Of a stretch of 64,000 nucleotides of DNA, positions 1-10,342 are shown in pieces (the first letter of the stretch is position 1; each line of letters begins with the position of its first letter). Origin of the DNA: Zeus faber. Taxonomy: Eukaryota; Chordata; Actinopteri; Zeiformes; Zeidae. The notes beneath the pieces are model-generated. The model was given only the letters and a program-made list of their open reading frames with translations, was not told the origin of the DNA and searched no databases. The stretch covers positions 37,398,320-37,462,319 of the forward strand of contig OY482848.1 in assembly GCA_960531495.1 (NCBI GenBank). Reading direction: 5' to 3'. A program made the position numbers and the translations under genes.

Positions 1-182
1 GTTCCACGAGCGGGCCCACGGAAAAAGCACCATGGTAAATGAGCTTTTTAAATATTACATTTAAAATAAATATTAATAAATAAAATAAATAAATAAAATA
101 AATAAATATTACATTTCACTGCATATATGTATGGAAGTATGTAAATGTATGTGACAAATAAAAAAATCTTGAATCTCTTGAG
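1..182 (+). repeat. LINE 3' tail fragment (Rex-like family) with A/T-rich tract
   Basis: An A/T-rich stretch (60-110) is followed by the 3'-terminal signature that recurs throughout this window: TTTCACTGCATATATG, then TATGTGACAAATAAA, then repeats of TTGAATC. The same signature ends the LINE copies near 4430, 36540 and (inverted) 38888. It is therefore the 3' end of a severely 5'-truncated copy lying directly upstream of another copy of the same family. No gene is seen. Confidence 0.7.
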
Positions 183-2714
183 GCGGCATTCGGGTCGGAA
201 TGAGGACGCAAACCTTAGCGTCCACCTCTGCCAAGAATCCTTCTTGACAACGTTCAGTCTCTGGAGAACAAGATGGATGAACTCCGAGTGAGGATTAAAT
301 CCCAACGGGACACGAGGAACTGTTGCGAGAAATGGCTGAACCTGCTGGTGCCGGATGAAGCCATTTGTCCAGCCGAGTCCTTCTCCATGTTCCGGGGTGA
401 CAGATCGGGGGAGTTGGGGAAATCCAAAGGTGGAGGCGTCTGCCTCAAGGTAAACAACCTTTGGTGTAACCCCAACAACACCAAGTTTCTCTCCCGCTCC
501 TGCTCGCCGAACCTGGAACAGCTGACAATCTCATGCCATCTATTTTATCTCCCCCGGGAATTCAGCACGGCCATTATTACAGCCGTTTATATTCCACCGC
601 AAGCGGACACCGACACAGCACTGTCGGACCTGTATGATGTGTTGTGCGGATTTCAAAACAAACATTCCGACGCGGCTGTTGTGGTGACTAGGGACTTTAA
701 CAGGGTGAACCTTAAAAAAGTTCTGCCTAATTTCCACCAACACATCATGTGTGCCACCAGGGGAGATAGAACTTTGGACCACTTCTACACACCTTACAAG
801 AATGGATACAAGACCGTCTCGCTACCTGCTTTCGGGAAATCAGATCACACCATGATTTCGCTGGTTCCCGTTTAAAGGCCTCTGATCGCACAATAATTGG
901 TGGTGACGAGGGAAGTGAAGCGGTGGACGCACCAATCAGAGGCTGCGCTTCAGGACGCTCTGACTGACGTAGACTGGGACATGTTCCAATCAAGTTCAAG
1001 TGACGTCAGCGAGTTTACGGACGTAGTGGTGAGCACGGTGAAAGTTTGGATATTTCCAAACCAGAAGCTGTGGGTCGATAAATCCATCCTTGGCGCTCTG
1101 AATGCTCACACGGCTGCTTACAATGACGGTCTTGTATCCGTAAATATGGACAATTACAAAGCGGCGTCTTACAATCTGCGGAGGGCGGTGAAGGACGCTA
1201 AATGGATGTACAGAGAGACTGTGGAGCTACAGATGGAGCAACGGGACACCAGATGCTTGTGGCAGGGGCTGCAGACTATTACGAAGTACAAGAGCAGCTC
1301 CTCCCCAGCCACGAGTGCAGACGCCTCCCTAGCCAACCAACTGAACTCCTTTTATGCACGGTTTGAGTCTGGCAACAGCACCGCTAGTTCGCCGGCTAAT
1401 TGGAGTTACACCGCTGGGGATGAGCGTGCACTCTCAGTGTGTGAGCATGACGTCGGGAGGGCTCTGATGCGGGTGAACACCAGGAAAGCTGTGGGCCAAG
1501 ATGCCATATCTGGACGAGTACTGAAGACCTGTGCTAACCAGCTAGCCCCGGTGTTCACTACAAAATTCAACATCTCTCTGGCTGAATCAGTGGTCCCGTC
1601 CTGCTTCAAGAGGTCCACTGTCGTTCCTGTCCCGAAGATCACCTCTCCTGCCTGCGTGAATGACTACTGTACGGTGGCCCTCACCTCGGTGGTCATGAAG
1701 TGTTTCGAGAGGCTGATTAAGGATGATATCTGCGCCTCCCTCCCCCGCACCTTGGACCCATTGCAGTTTGTGTACCAGCAGAACAGATCCATGGATGACA
1801 CGGTTTCCCGGGTATTGCACGAAACGCTCACGCACCTGGATGGCCAGAGGGGGCCTATGTGAGATTGCTGTTCATCGATTACAGTTCAGCTTTCAATACC
1901 ACGCACTCACGCGCCCTTGGTGATTAATGGGACTTCTGTCGACAGGGTGAGCAGCTTCAAGTACCTGGGAGTCCACATCACAGAGAACTTTACATGGACT
2001 TTACAAATAGACGAGACTGCTGAGAAAGTAGAGGCAGCGTCTTTACCACCTCAGGCAGCTGAGGAAATTCCGGGTCTCGGTGAGGATCCTCAAGTCCTTC
2101 TACTCTGGAGCAGTGGAGAGCATCCTGACAGGCACCATCACTGCCTGCTTTGGGAACTGTACTGCTCAGGACAGGCGGGCCCTGCAGAGGGTGGCGCATT
2201 CAGCCCAACGTACCACTGGAACTACCATCCCCTCCCTGCAGGACTTATACACCAGGAGGTGTAGTAGCAGAGCTGCAGCATCATGAAGGATCCTCATCAC
2301 CCCAACAACAGACTGTTCCAGCTGCTTTGGTGGAGCAAGAGCCTCCACAGCCACACAGTGAGAACAGAGACTGAGACGGAGTTTCTACATCAAGCCATAA
2401 GAACTGTCAATGCTGACCTCACCAGGGGTCCTCACTGAGCCACACACATAGGCTCCACTACCTCACTGTGCTGTATGTAGCATACTGTACCGCATACTGT
2501 GTCACTGTTCTGGGTTGTTTGGTGTTACCGTATTGCCGTACTGTCACAAACACTACCTCACTTTATTCAAATGCCACTTGAATGCACATATCTGTATATA
2601 CATAAATAGCCTATCCCATATACATAAGTCTATCCCATATACATAAACCTATTCCCTTTATCTATTTTGTACCCCCACCCTGTATTACCCTTGAGTTTTT
2701 ATTTTATTTTATTC

Positions 2715-4185
2715 TACACCGCGTTCCAAATTATTATGCAAATTGGATTGAGGTGTCATAAACATTATTACAAACAAAATTTTTTGTTTTTCAATTAAAC
2801 TCATGGATGGTATTGTGTCTCATGGCTCCTTGGATCATTTAAATCAATCTCAGACACCTGTGATAATTAGTTTGCCAGGTGCCCAATTTAAAGTAAACTA
2901 CTTAAGAAGGACGTTGTACAAGGTATGGACAAGGTATGAAAACATTAGATATTTCATGAAAACTTAAGCATGATCATCATACTGTGAAGAGATTTGGGGC
3001 TGATTCAGAGCACAGACGGGTTGGTGCAGATAAAGGCAGAATGAGAAAGGTTTCTGCCAGACTTATTCATGGGATGAAGAGAGCAGCTGCTAAAATGCTG
3101 TTACAAAACAGCAAACAGGTATTTGAAGCTGCTGGTGCCTCTGGAGTCCAGCCAACCTCAAGGTGTAGGATCCTCCACAGGCTTGCAGTTGTGCATAAAC
3201 CTAGTATTTGGCCCCCCCTAACCAATGCTCACAAGCATAAACGGTTTCAGTGGGCCCAGAAATACATGAAGACTCATTTTCAAACAGTCTTGTTTACTGA
3301 TGAGTGCCGTGCAACTCTGGATGGTGCAGATGGATGGAGTAGTGGATGGTTGGTGGATGGCCACCATGTCCCAACAAGGCTGGGACATCAGCAAGGAGGT
3401 GGCGGAGTCATGTTTTGGGCCGGAATCACGGGGAGAGAGCTGGTAGGACCCTTTAGGGTCCCTGAAGGTGTGAAAATGACCTCGGCAAAGTATATAGAGT
3501 TTGTGACTGAGCACTTTCTTCCATGGTACAAAAAGAAGAACCGGGCCTTCCATAGCAAAACCATCTTCATGCCTGACAATGCACCATCTCATGCTGCAAA
3601 GAATACCTCTGTGTCATTGGCTGCTATGGGCATAAAAGGAGAGAAACTCATGGTGTGGCCCCCTCCCCTGACCTCCACCCTATTGAGAACCTTTGGAGCA
3701 TCCTCAAGCAAAATATCTATGAGGGTGGAGGCAGTTGGCATCAAAACAGCAGCTCTGGGAGGCTGTTCTGACATCCTGCAAAGATATTCAACAGAAACTC
3801 TCCAAAAACTCACAAGTTCAATGGAGGCAAGAACAGTGAACTCCTATGTTGACATGTGACTTGGCCTGTTAAGATGTTTTTGATTGAAATTGCTTTTGAT
3901 TTCAGTAAATATGACTAATGCTGCAAATGCAACAAATGACCATTTTCACTCCTTTACAACCTATAAAATGTTTTGAAACTCTGTTGTGCATAATGTGGAA
4001 CAGTGCATTTTGAATTTTTTATTTTTGAAAAACATACTGTTATCATTGGGAGGTTTGTTCAATAACATTTGAATTATATCCTAACGGTTGATGACTTGAA
4101 AATTATACTGACTGTCATTTGCATCGACTATTTAGGAAAATCAGAGAAAAATATAATTGTCATAATAATTTGGAACGCGGTGTTA
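2715..4185 (+). mobile_element. Tc1/mariner-like DNA transposon nested in the LINE 3' UTR
   Basis: Matching terminal inverted repeats of about 23 bp (starting ACACCGCGTTCCAAATTATT on the left, its complement ending at 4183) bound a 1.47-kb unit with TA at each outer edge, the IS630/Tc1/mariner target. The outside sequence (TTTTATTCTA on the left, TAAATATTCGACTTACTG on the right) joins into the uninterrupted LINE 3' UTR seen at about 36340-36370. This shows the insertion postdates the LINE. The transposase is described separately. Confidence 0.88.
2984..3859 (+). pseudogene. Tc1-like DDE transposase, frameshifted
   Basis: A 291-codon open stretch shows the Tc1-like catalytic core. The first aspartate is in VLFTDECRA (about residues 101-109). 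A GGVMFWAGI block (about 139-147) and the second aspartate in MPDNAPSHA (about 196-204) follow. The third box is out of frame: after MVWPP (about 3652-3666) the reading shifts, and a different frame encodes a block ending PDLHPIENLWSILK with the expected glutamate. This marks a one- or two-base indel near 3660. The N-terminal DNA-binding part upstream of 2984 is poorly preserved. The protein would have cut and pasted the surrounding element; this copy cannot make a full-length enzyme. Confidence 0.85.
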
Positions 4186-4264
4186 AATATTCGACTTACT
4201 GCATTACATTTTAGGAATCAGTTAGTTGGTCAAGTAGAAATTCTTAGGTAGCTACTGTGTTCAG

Positions 4265-4375
4265 CCTAGAACATATTGTGTGTAATCACAATATGTTTGT
4301 ATATGCACGTCAATGCATATATGACATATATGCATTGACATGCATATATGTCATATGCACGTCACTGCATATATG
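4265..4375. repeat. Small inverted repeats in LINE 3' tail
   Basis: Two hairpin-forming stretches lie just before the LINE tail: ACATATTGTG against CACAATATGT (about 4271-4296), and a longer imperfect palindrome of GCATATATGACATATATGCA type centred near 4338. Other copies of the LINE tail carry only one CACTGCATATATG unit, so this copy seems to have duplicated and inverted part of it. Confidence 0.6.
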
Positions 4376-4432
4376 TATGAAAGTATGTATATGTATGTGA
4401 CGAATAAACCTCTTGAATCTTGAATCTTCATC

Positions 4433-5150
4433 TGTTATGTAGAAAAGTATTTGGAAAGGATGAGATTAAAGAGAGGCCAGAGGATCCTCTGTATTCGCTC
4501 CACTGTGGTATCTGGCACCAAGACGTTAGCAGCAGATCCTTTAAGTCCTGGAAGTTGGAAGTAGGGCCCCATGGATTGGGCTTGTTGTTCCAGCACATCC
4601 CAGAGATGCTCCATTGGATTGAACCCTAACCCCACCCATCCACATGATGTAGAAGAAAAGGTGATTCATCAGACCACTACCTTCTTCCATTGCTCCATGG
4701 TCCAGTTGTGACGCTCACGTGTCCATTGTAGGTGCTTTCAGGGGTGGACAGGGGTCAGCATGGACACTGTGAGCTCCCATACGCAGCAAGCTGCCATGCA
4801 CTGTGTGTTCTACACCTTTCTATCATAGCACCATTCCCTTTTTCAACGCTTTGTGCTACAGTAGTTCTGCTGTGGCATCGAACCAGACGGGCTGGACTTC
4901 ATTCCCCACATGCGTCAATGAGCCTTGGGCCCCATGACCCTTTCGTCAGTTCACCGGTCGTCCTTCCTTGGACACTTTTGGTAGGTATTAACCACTGCAT
5001 AGCGGGAACAGCCCACAAGACCTGTGCTTGTGGAGATGCTCTGACCCAGTCGTCCAGCATCACAATGTGCTCCTTGTCAAAGTGGCTCAGATCCTTACGC
5101 TGCTTCAACACATTAACTTCAACAACTGACTCCTCACCTGCTGCCTAATA
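4433..5150 (-). mobile_element. Decayed Tc1-like transposon, internally deleted (minus strand)
   Basis: Read on the minus strand, 5111-4899 encodes a Tc1-like transposase N-terminus (RKDLSHFDKEHIVM, then a helix-turn-helix-like region and RLIDACGE). Stretch 4635-4435 encodes the C-terminal box with the third catalytic position (FNPMEHLWDVLEQQ) and the following helix. Between them (about 4640-4690) the reading jumps from the start of the catalytic domain straight to the last box, so most of the DDE core is deleted; frameshifts are also present. No clear terminal inverted repeats remain. This family differs from those at 2715, 31509, 54452 and 60212. Confidence 0.75.
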
Positions 5151-5245
5151 CATATATCATATATAACACTATATACATAATAATATATACAACACTATAT
5201 ATTTAAAAAATATACAACACTATATATGTATAATAATATAGAACA

Positions 5246-5306
<61 letters not shown>
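5145..5306. repeat. A/T-rich tract and (TA)n microsatellite
   Basis: 5145-5245 has degenerate ACACTATATA-type units; 5250-5306 is an almost pure TA dinucleotide array. It sits directly left of the MITE, whose family targets TA, so the array probably supplied the insertion site. Confidence 0.9.
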
Positions 5307-5312
<6 letters not shown>

Positions 5313-5321
5313 ACAGTATAC

Positions 5322-6083
5322 AGTGGTACCTTGATTTACGAGCGCACTAACATACAAGTTTTCTGAGTTAGGAGCCGTCGTTCTGTCGATTTTTTGTATT
5401 GATTTGCGAGAAAAAATGTGAGTCATGAGGAGCGAGCTTCAGGTGCAGCCGCTGGGGGCGTGGCCAGCAAATGTGGCCACATCCCGCGTCTCGCTCCTTC
5501 ACTTCCGGACCGTAGAAGCTTCTCTTTTGTGTTTTGTACTCACGTTTTGTGCTTTTTGTGCAGTTATTTTGCCAAAAGAAAATTTTCTAAGTGGCAAACA
5601 TCAGTGAAGAAGATTAAGTTGTTTTTTTAAGTTAAGCGACAGTGAAGTGAAAATAAATACATTAATTCATTGTAGCAATTAAGTTCAGCAATAAAGTGCA
5701 GCAACAAACGAAAGCGACCAAAAAAGCACGAAACAAACTCCTCCAGCCTCCTCCGCCTATCTCCTCCACCCTCCACCTCCGGCAGCATCTTCCATTAGTC
5801 AAAGTCGTCTGATATCCAAGGTAAATACACTTTATAAACCAGTTTATTTCTTTACATTGTCTTTTATTATGTTTTATTATGTTTTTATACAATATTTGTT
5901 ATTTATAAATACATTCTTCTTATTTAAAAATACGTAACAAAAAAAATTGGGGTGGATTTTTGGGGCTGGAACGGATTAATGGCATTTAAATTAATTTAAA
6001 TGGGAAAAATTCATTTGCTATACGAGCAGATTGAATTACGAGCTCTTTCACGGAACAAATACAACTTGTAAGTCAAAGTACCA

Positions 6084-6085
<2 letters not shown>
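5322..6085. mobile_element. Non-autonomous pogo/Tigger-like MITE (about 0.76 kb)
   Basis: Left terminus CAGTGGTACCTTGATTTACG and right terminus ending GTAAGTCAAAGTACCACTG are imperfect inverted repeats, extending inwards with an ACAAGTT block on both sides. Both ends abut TA arrays. CAGTGGTACC-type ends are typical of pogo/Tigger-type mariner relatives in vertebrates (family knowledge, not a search). No transposase is readable inside; the interior holds a GC-rich stretch (5418-5530) and A-rich sequence. Confidence 0.65.

Positions 6086-6088
<3 letters not shown>

Positions 6089-6156
<68 letters not shown>
6089..6156. repeat. (TA)n microsatellite
   Basis: An uninterrupted TA dinucleotide array of about 68 bp. 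It replaces the expected continuation of the RTE LINE, which stops at its reverse-transcriptase catalytic box next to it. Confidence 0.95.
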
Positions 6157-6157
<1 letters not shown>

Positions 6158-8370
6158 TATGCTAACATCATAGTCCACAGAGACTCCTGCCTGATCTCAT
6201 CTGTTAACCTGTCCATCACCACTGCAACAAGAAAGGGCTCAGAGCTGATCCTTGATTCAATCCCACCTCCACTTTGATGCCTTGGTCACGCCTCCTACAC
6301 ACCTTACTACTGACTGACTGCCCTCATACATTTCCTGTACCACTCTTAACTACTTCTCTGCCACCCCCGACTTCCTCATGCAATACCACACTTCCTCTCT
6401 CGGCACCCTATCGTATGCTTTCTCTAAATCCACAAAGACGCAGTGCAACTCCCTCTGGCCTTCCCTGTACTTTTCCATCAGTGTTCTTAAAGCAAACATT
6501 GCATCTGTAGTACGAAACCATACTGCTGCTCGCTGATCCCCACCGCTCCTCTTAACCTAGCCTCCACTACCCTTTCCCATAGCTTCATGCTGTGGCTGAT
6601 TAACTTTATTCCCCGTAGTTAGGTTTGGCCCAGGTTTGTCACCTGGGCCAACTGCCTTTCCACTCTTCATCTTCTTTAATGCTGTTCTCACCTCATCCTT
6701 GCTCATTTGCTGCACTTCTTGATCCACTATCCCCACATCATCCACTCTTCTCTCCCTCTCATTTTCTTCATTCATCAACTCCTCAAAGTACTACTTCCAC
6801 CTTCTCAACACACTCTCCTCACTAGTCAGCACATTCCCATCATTATACCTCATGAGCCTAACCTGCTTTACATCCTTCCCAGCTTGGTCCCTTTATCTTT
6901 TCAATCTGTACAAGTCCTTTTCTCCATCCTTACTGTCAAACCTCTCATACAACTCGTCATACGCCTTTTCCTTTGCCACTTCTCTCTTCGCCTTGCACCG
7001 CATCAGCTTGTACTCCCTGTCTACTTTCTTCATCTATCTGACTATCCCATTTCTTCTTCGCCAACCTCTTCTGCTCTATGCTCTCCTGTACTTCTTCATT
7101 CCACCACCAAGAGTCCTTGTTTTCCTTCCTCTTCCCAAATGATACACTGAGTACCTTCTTGGCCGTCTCCCTCACCACTTCTGCAATTGTTTCCCAGTCA
7201 TCTGGTAACCGTTCATTCCCACCTATTGCCTGCCTTACCTCTTCCCTAAATTGCATGCAACACTCCTCCTTTTTCAACTTCCACCATTTTATCTTTGGCT
7301 CTTCTTTCACTCTCTTCCTCTTCTCGGTCTCCAGAGTCATCCTACAGACCACCATCCCATGCTGCCTAGCAACACACTCCCCTACCACCACTTTGCAGTC
7401 ACTAATCTCTTTCAGATTGCAGCTCCTGCATAAGATGTAGTCCACCTGTGTGCACCTTCCCCCAGTCTTGTATGTCACCCTGCGTTCCTCCTTCTTCTTG
7501 AAATACATATTCACAACAGCCAATTTCATCCTTTTGGTGAAATCCACCACCACGTGTTCTTCCGCATTGCTCTCCTTGACACCATACCTCCCCATCACCT
7601 TCTCGTCACCTATGTCTCTGGTCCCTTGGCCAACATGCCCATTGAGATCTGCTCCTACCACCACTCTCTCTCCCTTGGGGACACTCTCCACCTCTACATC
7701 CAACTCACTAAAGAATTATTCTTTCTCTTCCATCTCACACCCAACTTGGGGAGCGTATGCACTAACCACATTCATTATCACCCCAACGATTTCCAGCTTT
7801 ATGCCCATCACTCTGTCCGACACTCTGGTCACCTCTAAAACACTCTTGACATATTCTTCCTTCAACACCATCCCTACCCCGTTACTCCTGCCATCCACTC
7901 CATGGTAGAACAGTTTGTACCCGGCTGTGATACTCCTGACCTTACTCCCCTTCCACCTGGTCTCTTGTACACATAGTACATCTACCTTCCTTCTCTCCAT
8001 CATGTCAGCCAGCTCTCTCTCTTTACCCTTCATAGTGCCAACGTTCAAAGTTCCTACTCTCAACTCTACTCTCCTTCCCTTCTTCCTCTCCTGCTGTCTC
8101 AGGACAGGCCTTCCCCCTCTTCTTCTTCTTCTTCTTCTTCTTCTTCTTCGGCCGACAGTAGCACAATTTCCACTCGCACCCTGTTGGCTAACGGCACCAG
8201 TGGCGGTTGTTGTTAACCTGGGCCTCGACCGATCCGGTATGGAAATCAGATTTGTTGTCATCATGTTTTATTTGCATGGTTTTTAAGCCGGATGCCCTTC
8301 CTGACGCAACCCTCTCTATTCATCTGGGCTTGGGACCAGCACTGATGATTCAGTGGCTTGTGCACCCCTA
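6158..8370 (-). mobile_element. RTE-type LINE, minus strand, truncated at the RT catalytic box
   Basis: Minus-strand reading from 8264 gives the endonuclease start (VGTLNVGTM, DVLCVQETRW, SAYAPQVG). Stretch 7703-6957 continues with GADLNGHVG, a TQVDYILCR block and a GKRKENKDSWWWN-type linker characteristic of RTE elements. The reverse transcriptase begins at about 6778 (KKMKSGKAVGP), then jumps to a downstream ISHSMKLWE-type block near 6610, so a piece of the palm is deleted. The reading continues in broken frames to DRLTDEIRQESLWTMM at about 6170 and stops where the FADD catalytic box should begin, against the TA array. A CTT array (8118-8149) encodes a poly-arginine run. A 5' region with GGATGCCCTTCCTGACGCAA extends to about 8370. 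The copy is inactive. Confidence 0.85.
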
Positions 8371-8475
8371 GTGGCTAGATTATAACAGTATATATATATA
8401 TAATAATAATATATAACAGTATATATAATAATAATAATAATATATAACAGTGTATATATATAGTAATAATATATC
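8371..8475. repeat. AT-rich ATAATA/ACAGTATATA repeat
   Basis: Degenerate tandem units of ACAGTATATATAATAATA type. No coding potential. Confidence 0.85.
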
Positions 8476-8826
8476 CCACTCCTTGCTTTCAGGGGGATGC
8501 TCCTTTTACACCCAATCATGACACTCACCTGTTTCCAATCAACCTGTTCACCTGTGGAATGTTCCAAACAGGTGTTTTTTGAGCATTCCTCAACTTTCAC
8601 AGTCTTTTGTTGCCCCGTCCCAGATTTTTTGGAACGTGTTGCAGGCATCAAATTCTAAATGAGTGAATATTTGCATAAAAAACAATAAAGTTTATCAGTT
8701 TGAACATTAAATATCTTGTCTTTGTAGTGTATTCAATTGAATAAAGGTTGAAAAGGATTTGCAAATCATTGTATTCTGTTTTACAATTTACACAACGTCC
8801 CAACTTCATTGGAATTGGGGATTGTA
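8476..8826. mobile_element. Terminal fragment of a fish DNA transposon, family not determined
   Basis: The block ends in ACACAACGTCCCAACTTCATTGG, a terminus I associate with an abundant fish DNA transposon. A short minus-strand reading (about 8651-8480) looks like a transposase C-terminus (MPATRSKKSGTGQQ). No partner terminus is present in the window. Family assignment needs a repeat-library search. Confidence 0.45.
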
Positions 8827-8828
8827 TT

Positions 8829-9113
8829 ATAGATCATATTTAATATTCCATTATAGATCATATTCAATATTCTAATATAGATCATATTCCATATTCCATT
8901 ATAGATCTTATTCCATTATAGATCACATTTCATTACAGATCACATTTCATTATAGACAATATTTCATTACAGATCATATTTTATTATAGATCATATTCCA
9001 TTATAGATCATATTTCTTTATGAATCTTATTCCATTATAGATCATATTTCATTATAGATCATATTTCATTACAGATTATATTTCATTATAGATCACATTT
9101 CATTATAGATCAT
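8829..9113. repeat. 17-bp A/T-rich minisatellite
   Basis: Roughly 16 degenerate copies of ATTTCATTATAGATCAT. Units differ mainly by TTC/TTA and GATCAT/GATCAC changes. Confidence 0.9.
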
Positions 9114-9317
9114 CTTCCATAGTCCATCAGGTGTGTCCAGTTCCATTTGATTGACTTTACTGTTTGGAGTGAACAAACCTTTGTTTCAGGATTCTGGATT
9201 CCCCGCCCATTTAGGACAGAATTCAAAGGTTGTTGTGAGAAGTCGGAGTGTGAGCCACACCTCTCCTGGAAGTCGTCCTTCTCAACTCTCATCACCAGTG
9301 GACTTTGCTAAGGCAAA
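9114..9317. other. Unassigned intergenic stretch
   Basis: Non-repetitive sequence of average composition without a convincing reading frame or RNA motif. It lies between a minisatellite and a TTTATG-rich tract. Confidence 0.5.
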
Positions 9318-9880
9318 TGCTTTAATGGTTTTATGAATTTATGGTTTAACGGTTTTATGAATTTATGTTTTTATGGTTTTATGAATTTATGAATTTCTGA
9401 ATTTATGGTTTTATACATGTATGGTTTTATGAAATGATGGTTTTATGGTTTTATGAATTTATGGTTTTACGGTTTTATGAATTGATGGTTTTATTGGTTT
9501 GGTTTTTATTGTTGTTGTATTGCTTATGTTTTTTTGATTGTTTTGTTTTATTGTGTTCTTGTTTTATTTTTTTCATTGTTTTATTGTTTTGTTGTTTTAT
9601 CGTTGTTTCTATTGTTTCATTGTTGTTTTATTGTTTATTTGGTTTTATTGTTTTATTGGATTTTATAGTTTTATTGTTTTGTTTTACTGTTTTTTATTGT
9701 TTTGTTTTTTCATTGTGTTCGTTTTATTGTTGTTGTTTTTGTTTTTTAAATTGTTTTATTGTTTCGTTTCTATTGATGTTTTATTGTTTATTGTTGTTTT
9801 ACTGTTTTATATTGTTTTGTTTGTTATTGTTTTATTGTCTTATGGTTTTATTATTTTGTTTTTTCAGTATTGTTTTAAGT
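9318..9880. repeat. Low-complexity T-rich tandem region (GGTTTTATGAATTTAT, then TTGTTTTATTG)
   Basis: 9318-9500 consists of GGTTTTATGAATTTAT-type units; 9500-9880 is a strongly strand-biased T-rich tract of TTGTTTTATTG-type units. Long apparent reading frames across it (Phe/Leu/Val/Tyr/Cys only) are composition artefacts. It forms the upstream edge of the sde2 promoter. Confidence 0.9.
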
Positions 9881-9891
9881 CACTGCGCAGT

Positions 9892-10342
9892 TCTGATTTC
9901 GGTCGCGCATGCGCAGCCCTGGATAGACATAAACAGGACGCAGCTGTTTACTGTCCTGGCTCTGATTAATAGTTTGTATTTATTAATCGAGTTCCTTGAT
10001 GAGAAGGAAAACTTGTTTTTTATTCAAGTCGAGAGAAGAATTAAGCACAAGTTCTATTCCCACGGTTTGATCCCCGAACATTCTGACCGAGCACCCCGGT
10101 GACGTCACGGAGGTCACGTGGCTCTGTCAGCAGAGGTCTCGCGATAAACGAGATCAAGAAAACCGCGGATCGATCTTCTCGCGATACTTCAGCTTCTACC
10201 ACGGACGTTCGCCATACGGAGCGGAGCAGCCTTTTACCGGAGCGGAGCAGCCTTTTACCGGAGCGGAGCAGCCTTTTACCCGAGCGGAGCAGCCTTTTAC
10301 CGGAGCGGAGCAGCCTTTTACCGGAGCGGAACCAAAACCAAC
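9892..10342 (+). promoter_or_regulatory. sde2 promoter and 5' UTR: NRF1, CRE, E-box and TCTCGCGA motifs
   Basis: Upstream of the sde2 start, base composition changes to GC/CpG-rich. A perfect NRF1 palindrome (CGCGCATGCGCA) is at 9904-9915. A full CRE (TGACGTCA) is at 10100-10107, an E-box (GTCACGTG) at 10113-10120, and two TCTCGCGA motifs at 10137-10144 and 10177-10184. This is the usual mix of a broadly expressed TATA-less vertebrate promoter. The transcription start is not directly visible; the last 130 bp are a 21-bp repeat listed separately. Confidence 0.65.
10215..10331 (+). repeat. 21-bp tandem repeat abutting the sde2 start codon
   Basis: Five full copies and a partial copy of GGAGCGGAGCAGCCTTTTACC end 12 bp before the ATG. 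One copy has a CCGAG variant. It lies in the promoter or 5' UTR. Confidence 0.92.

Larger units (their letters stand above)
183..4428 (+). mobile_element. Rex/CR1-type non-LTR retrotransposon (LINE), decayed, interrupted by a Tc1-like element
   Basis: The open stretch 273-875 encodes the apurinic-type endonuclease. The usual GDFN box reads RDFN, and the KSDHTMI box near the end is retained. Stretch 897-1862 encodes the linker and the first half of the reverse transcriptase ([27 protein letters not shown]). Right after the [12 protein letters not shown] block (about 1870-1900) the sequence jumps to the thumb region (NGTSVDRVSSFKYLGVH, 1917 on), so the FADD catalytic box is deleted. The C-terminal part (TAQDRRALQR, about 2165-2200) is frameshifted. 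The 3' UTR runs on to about 2714, is interrupted by the DNA transposon at 2715-4185, and resumes to the TTGAATC tail at 4428. An uninterrupted 3' UTR at 35885-36548 confirms the join. The clade (Rex1/Babar or a close CR1/L2 relative) is judged from protein motifs only. The copy is inactive. Confidence 0.85.

Noticed and set aside
9434..10102. 222-codon frame rich in Phe, Leu, Cys, Tyr, Val resembling a membrane protein
   Set aside because: Created by a T-rich low-complexity tract; hydrophobicity follows from codon composition only.
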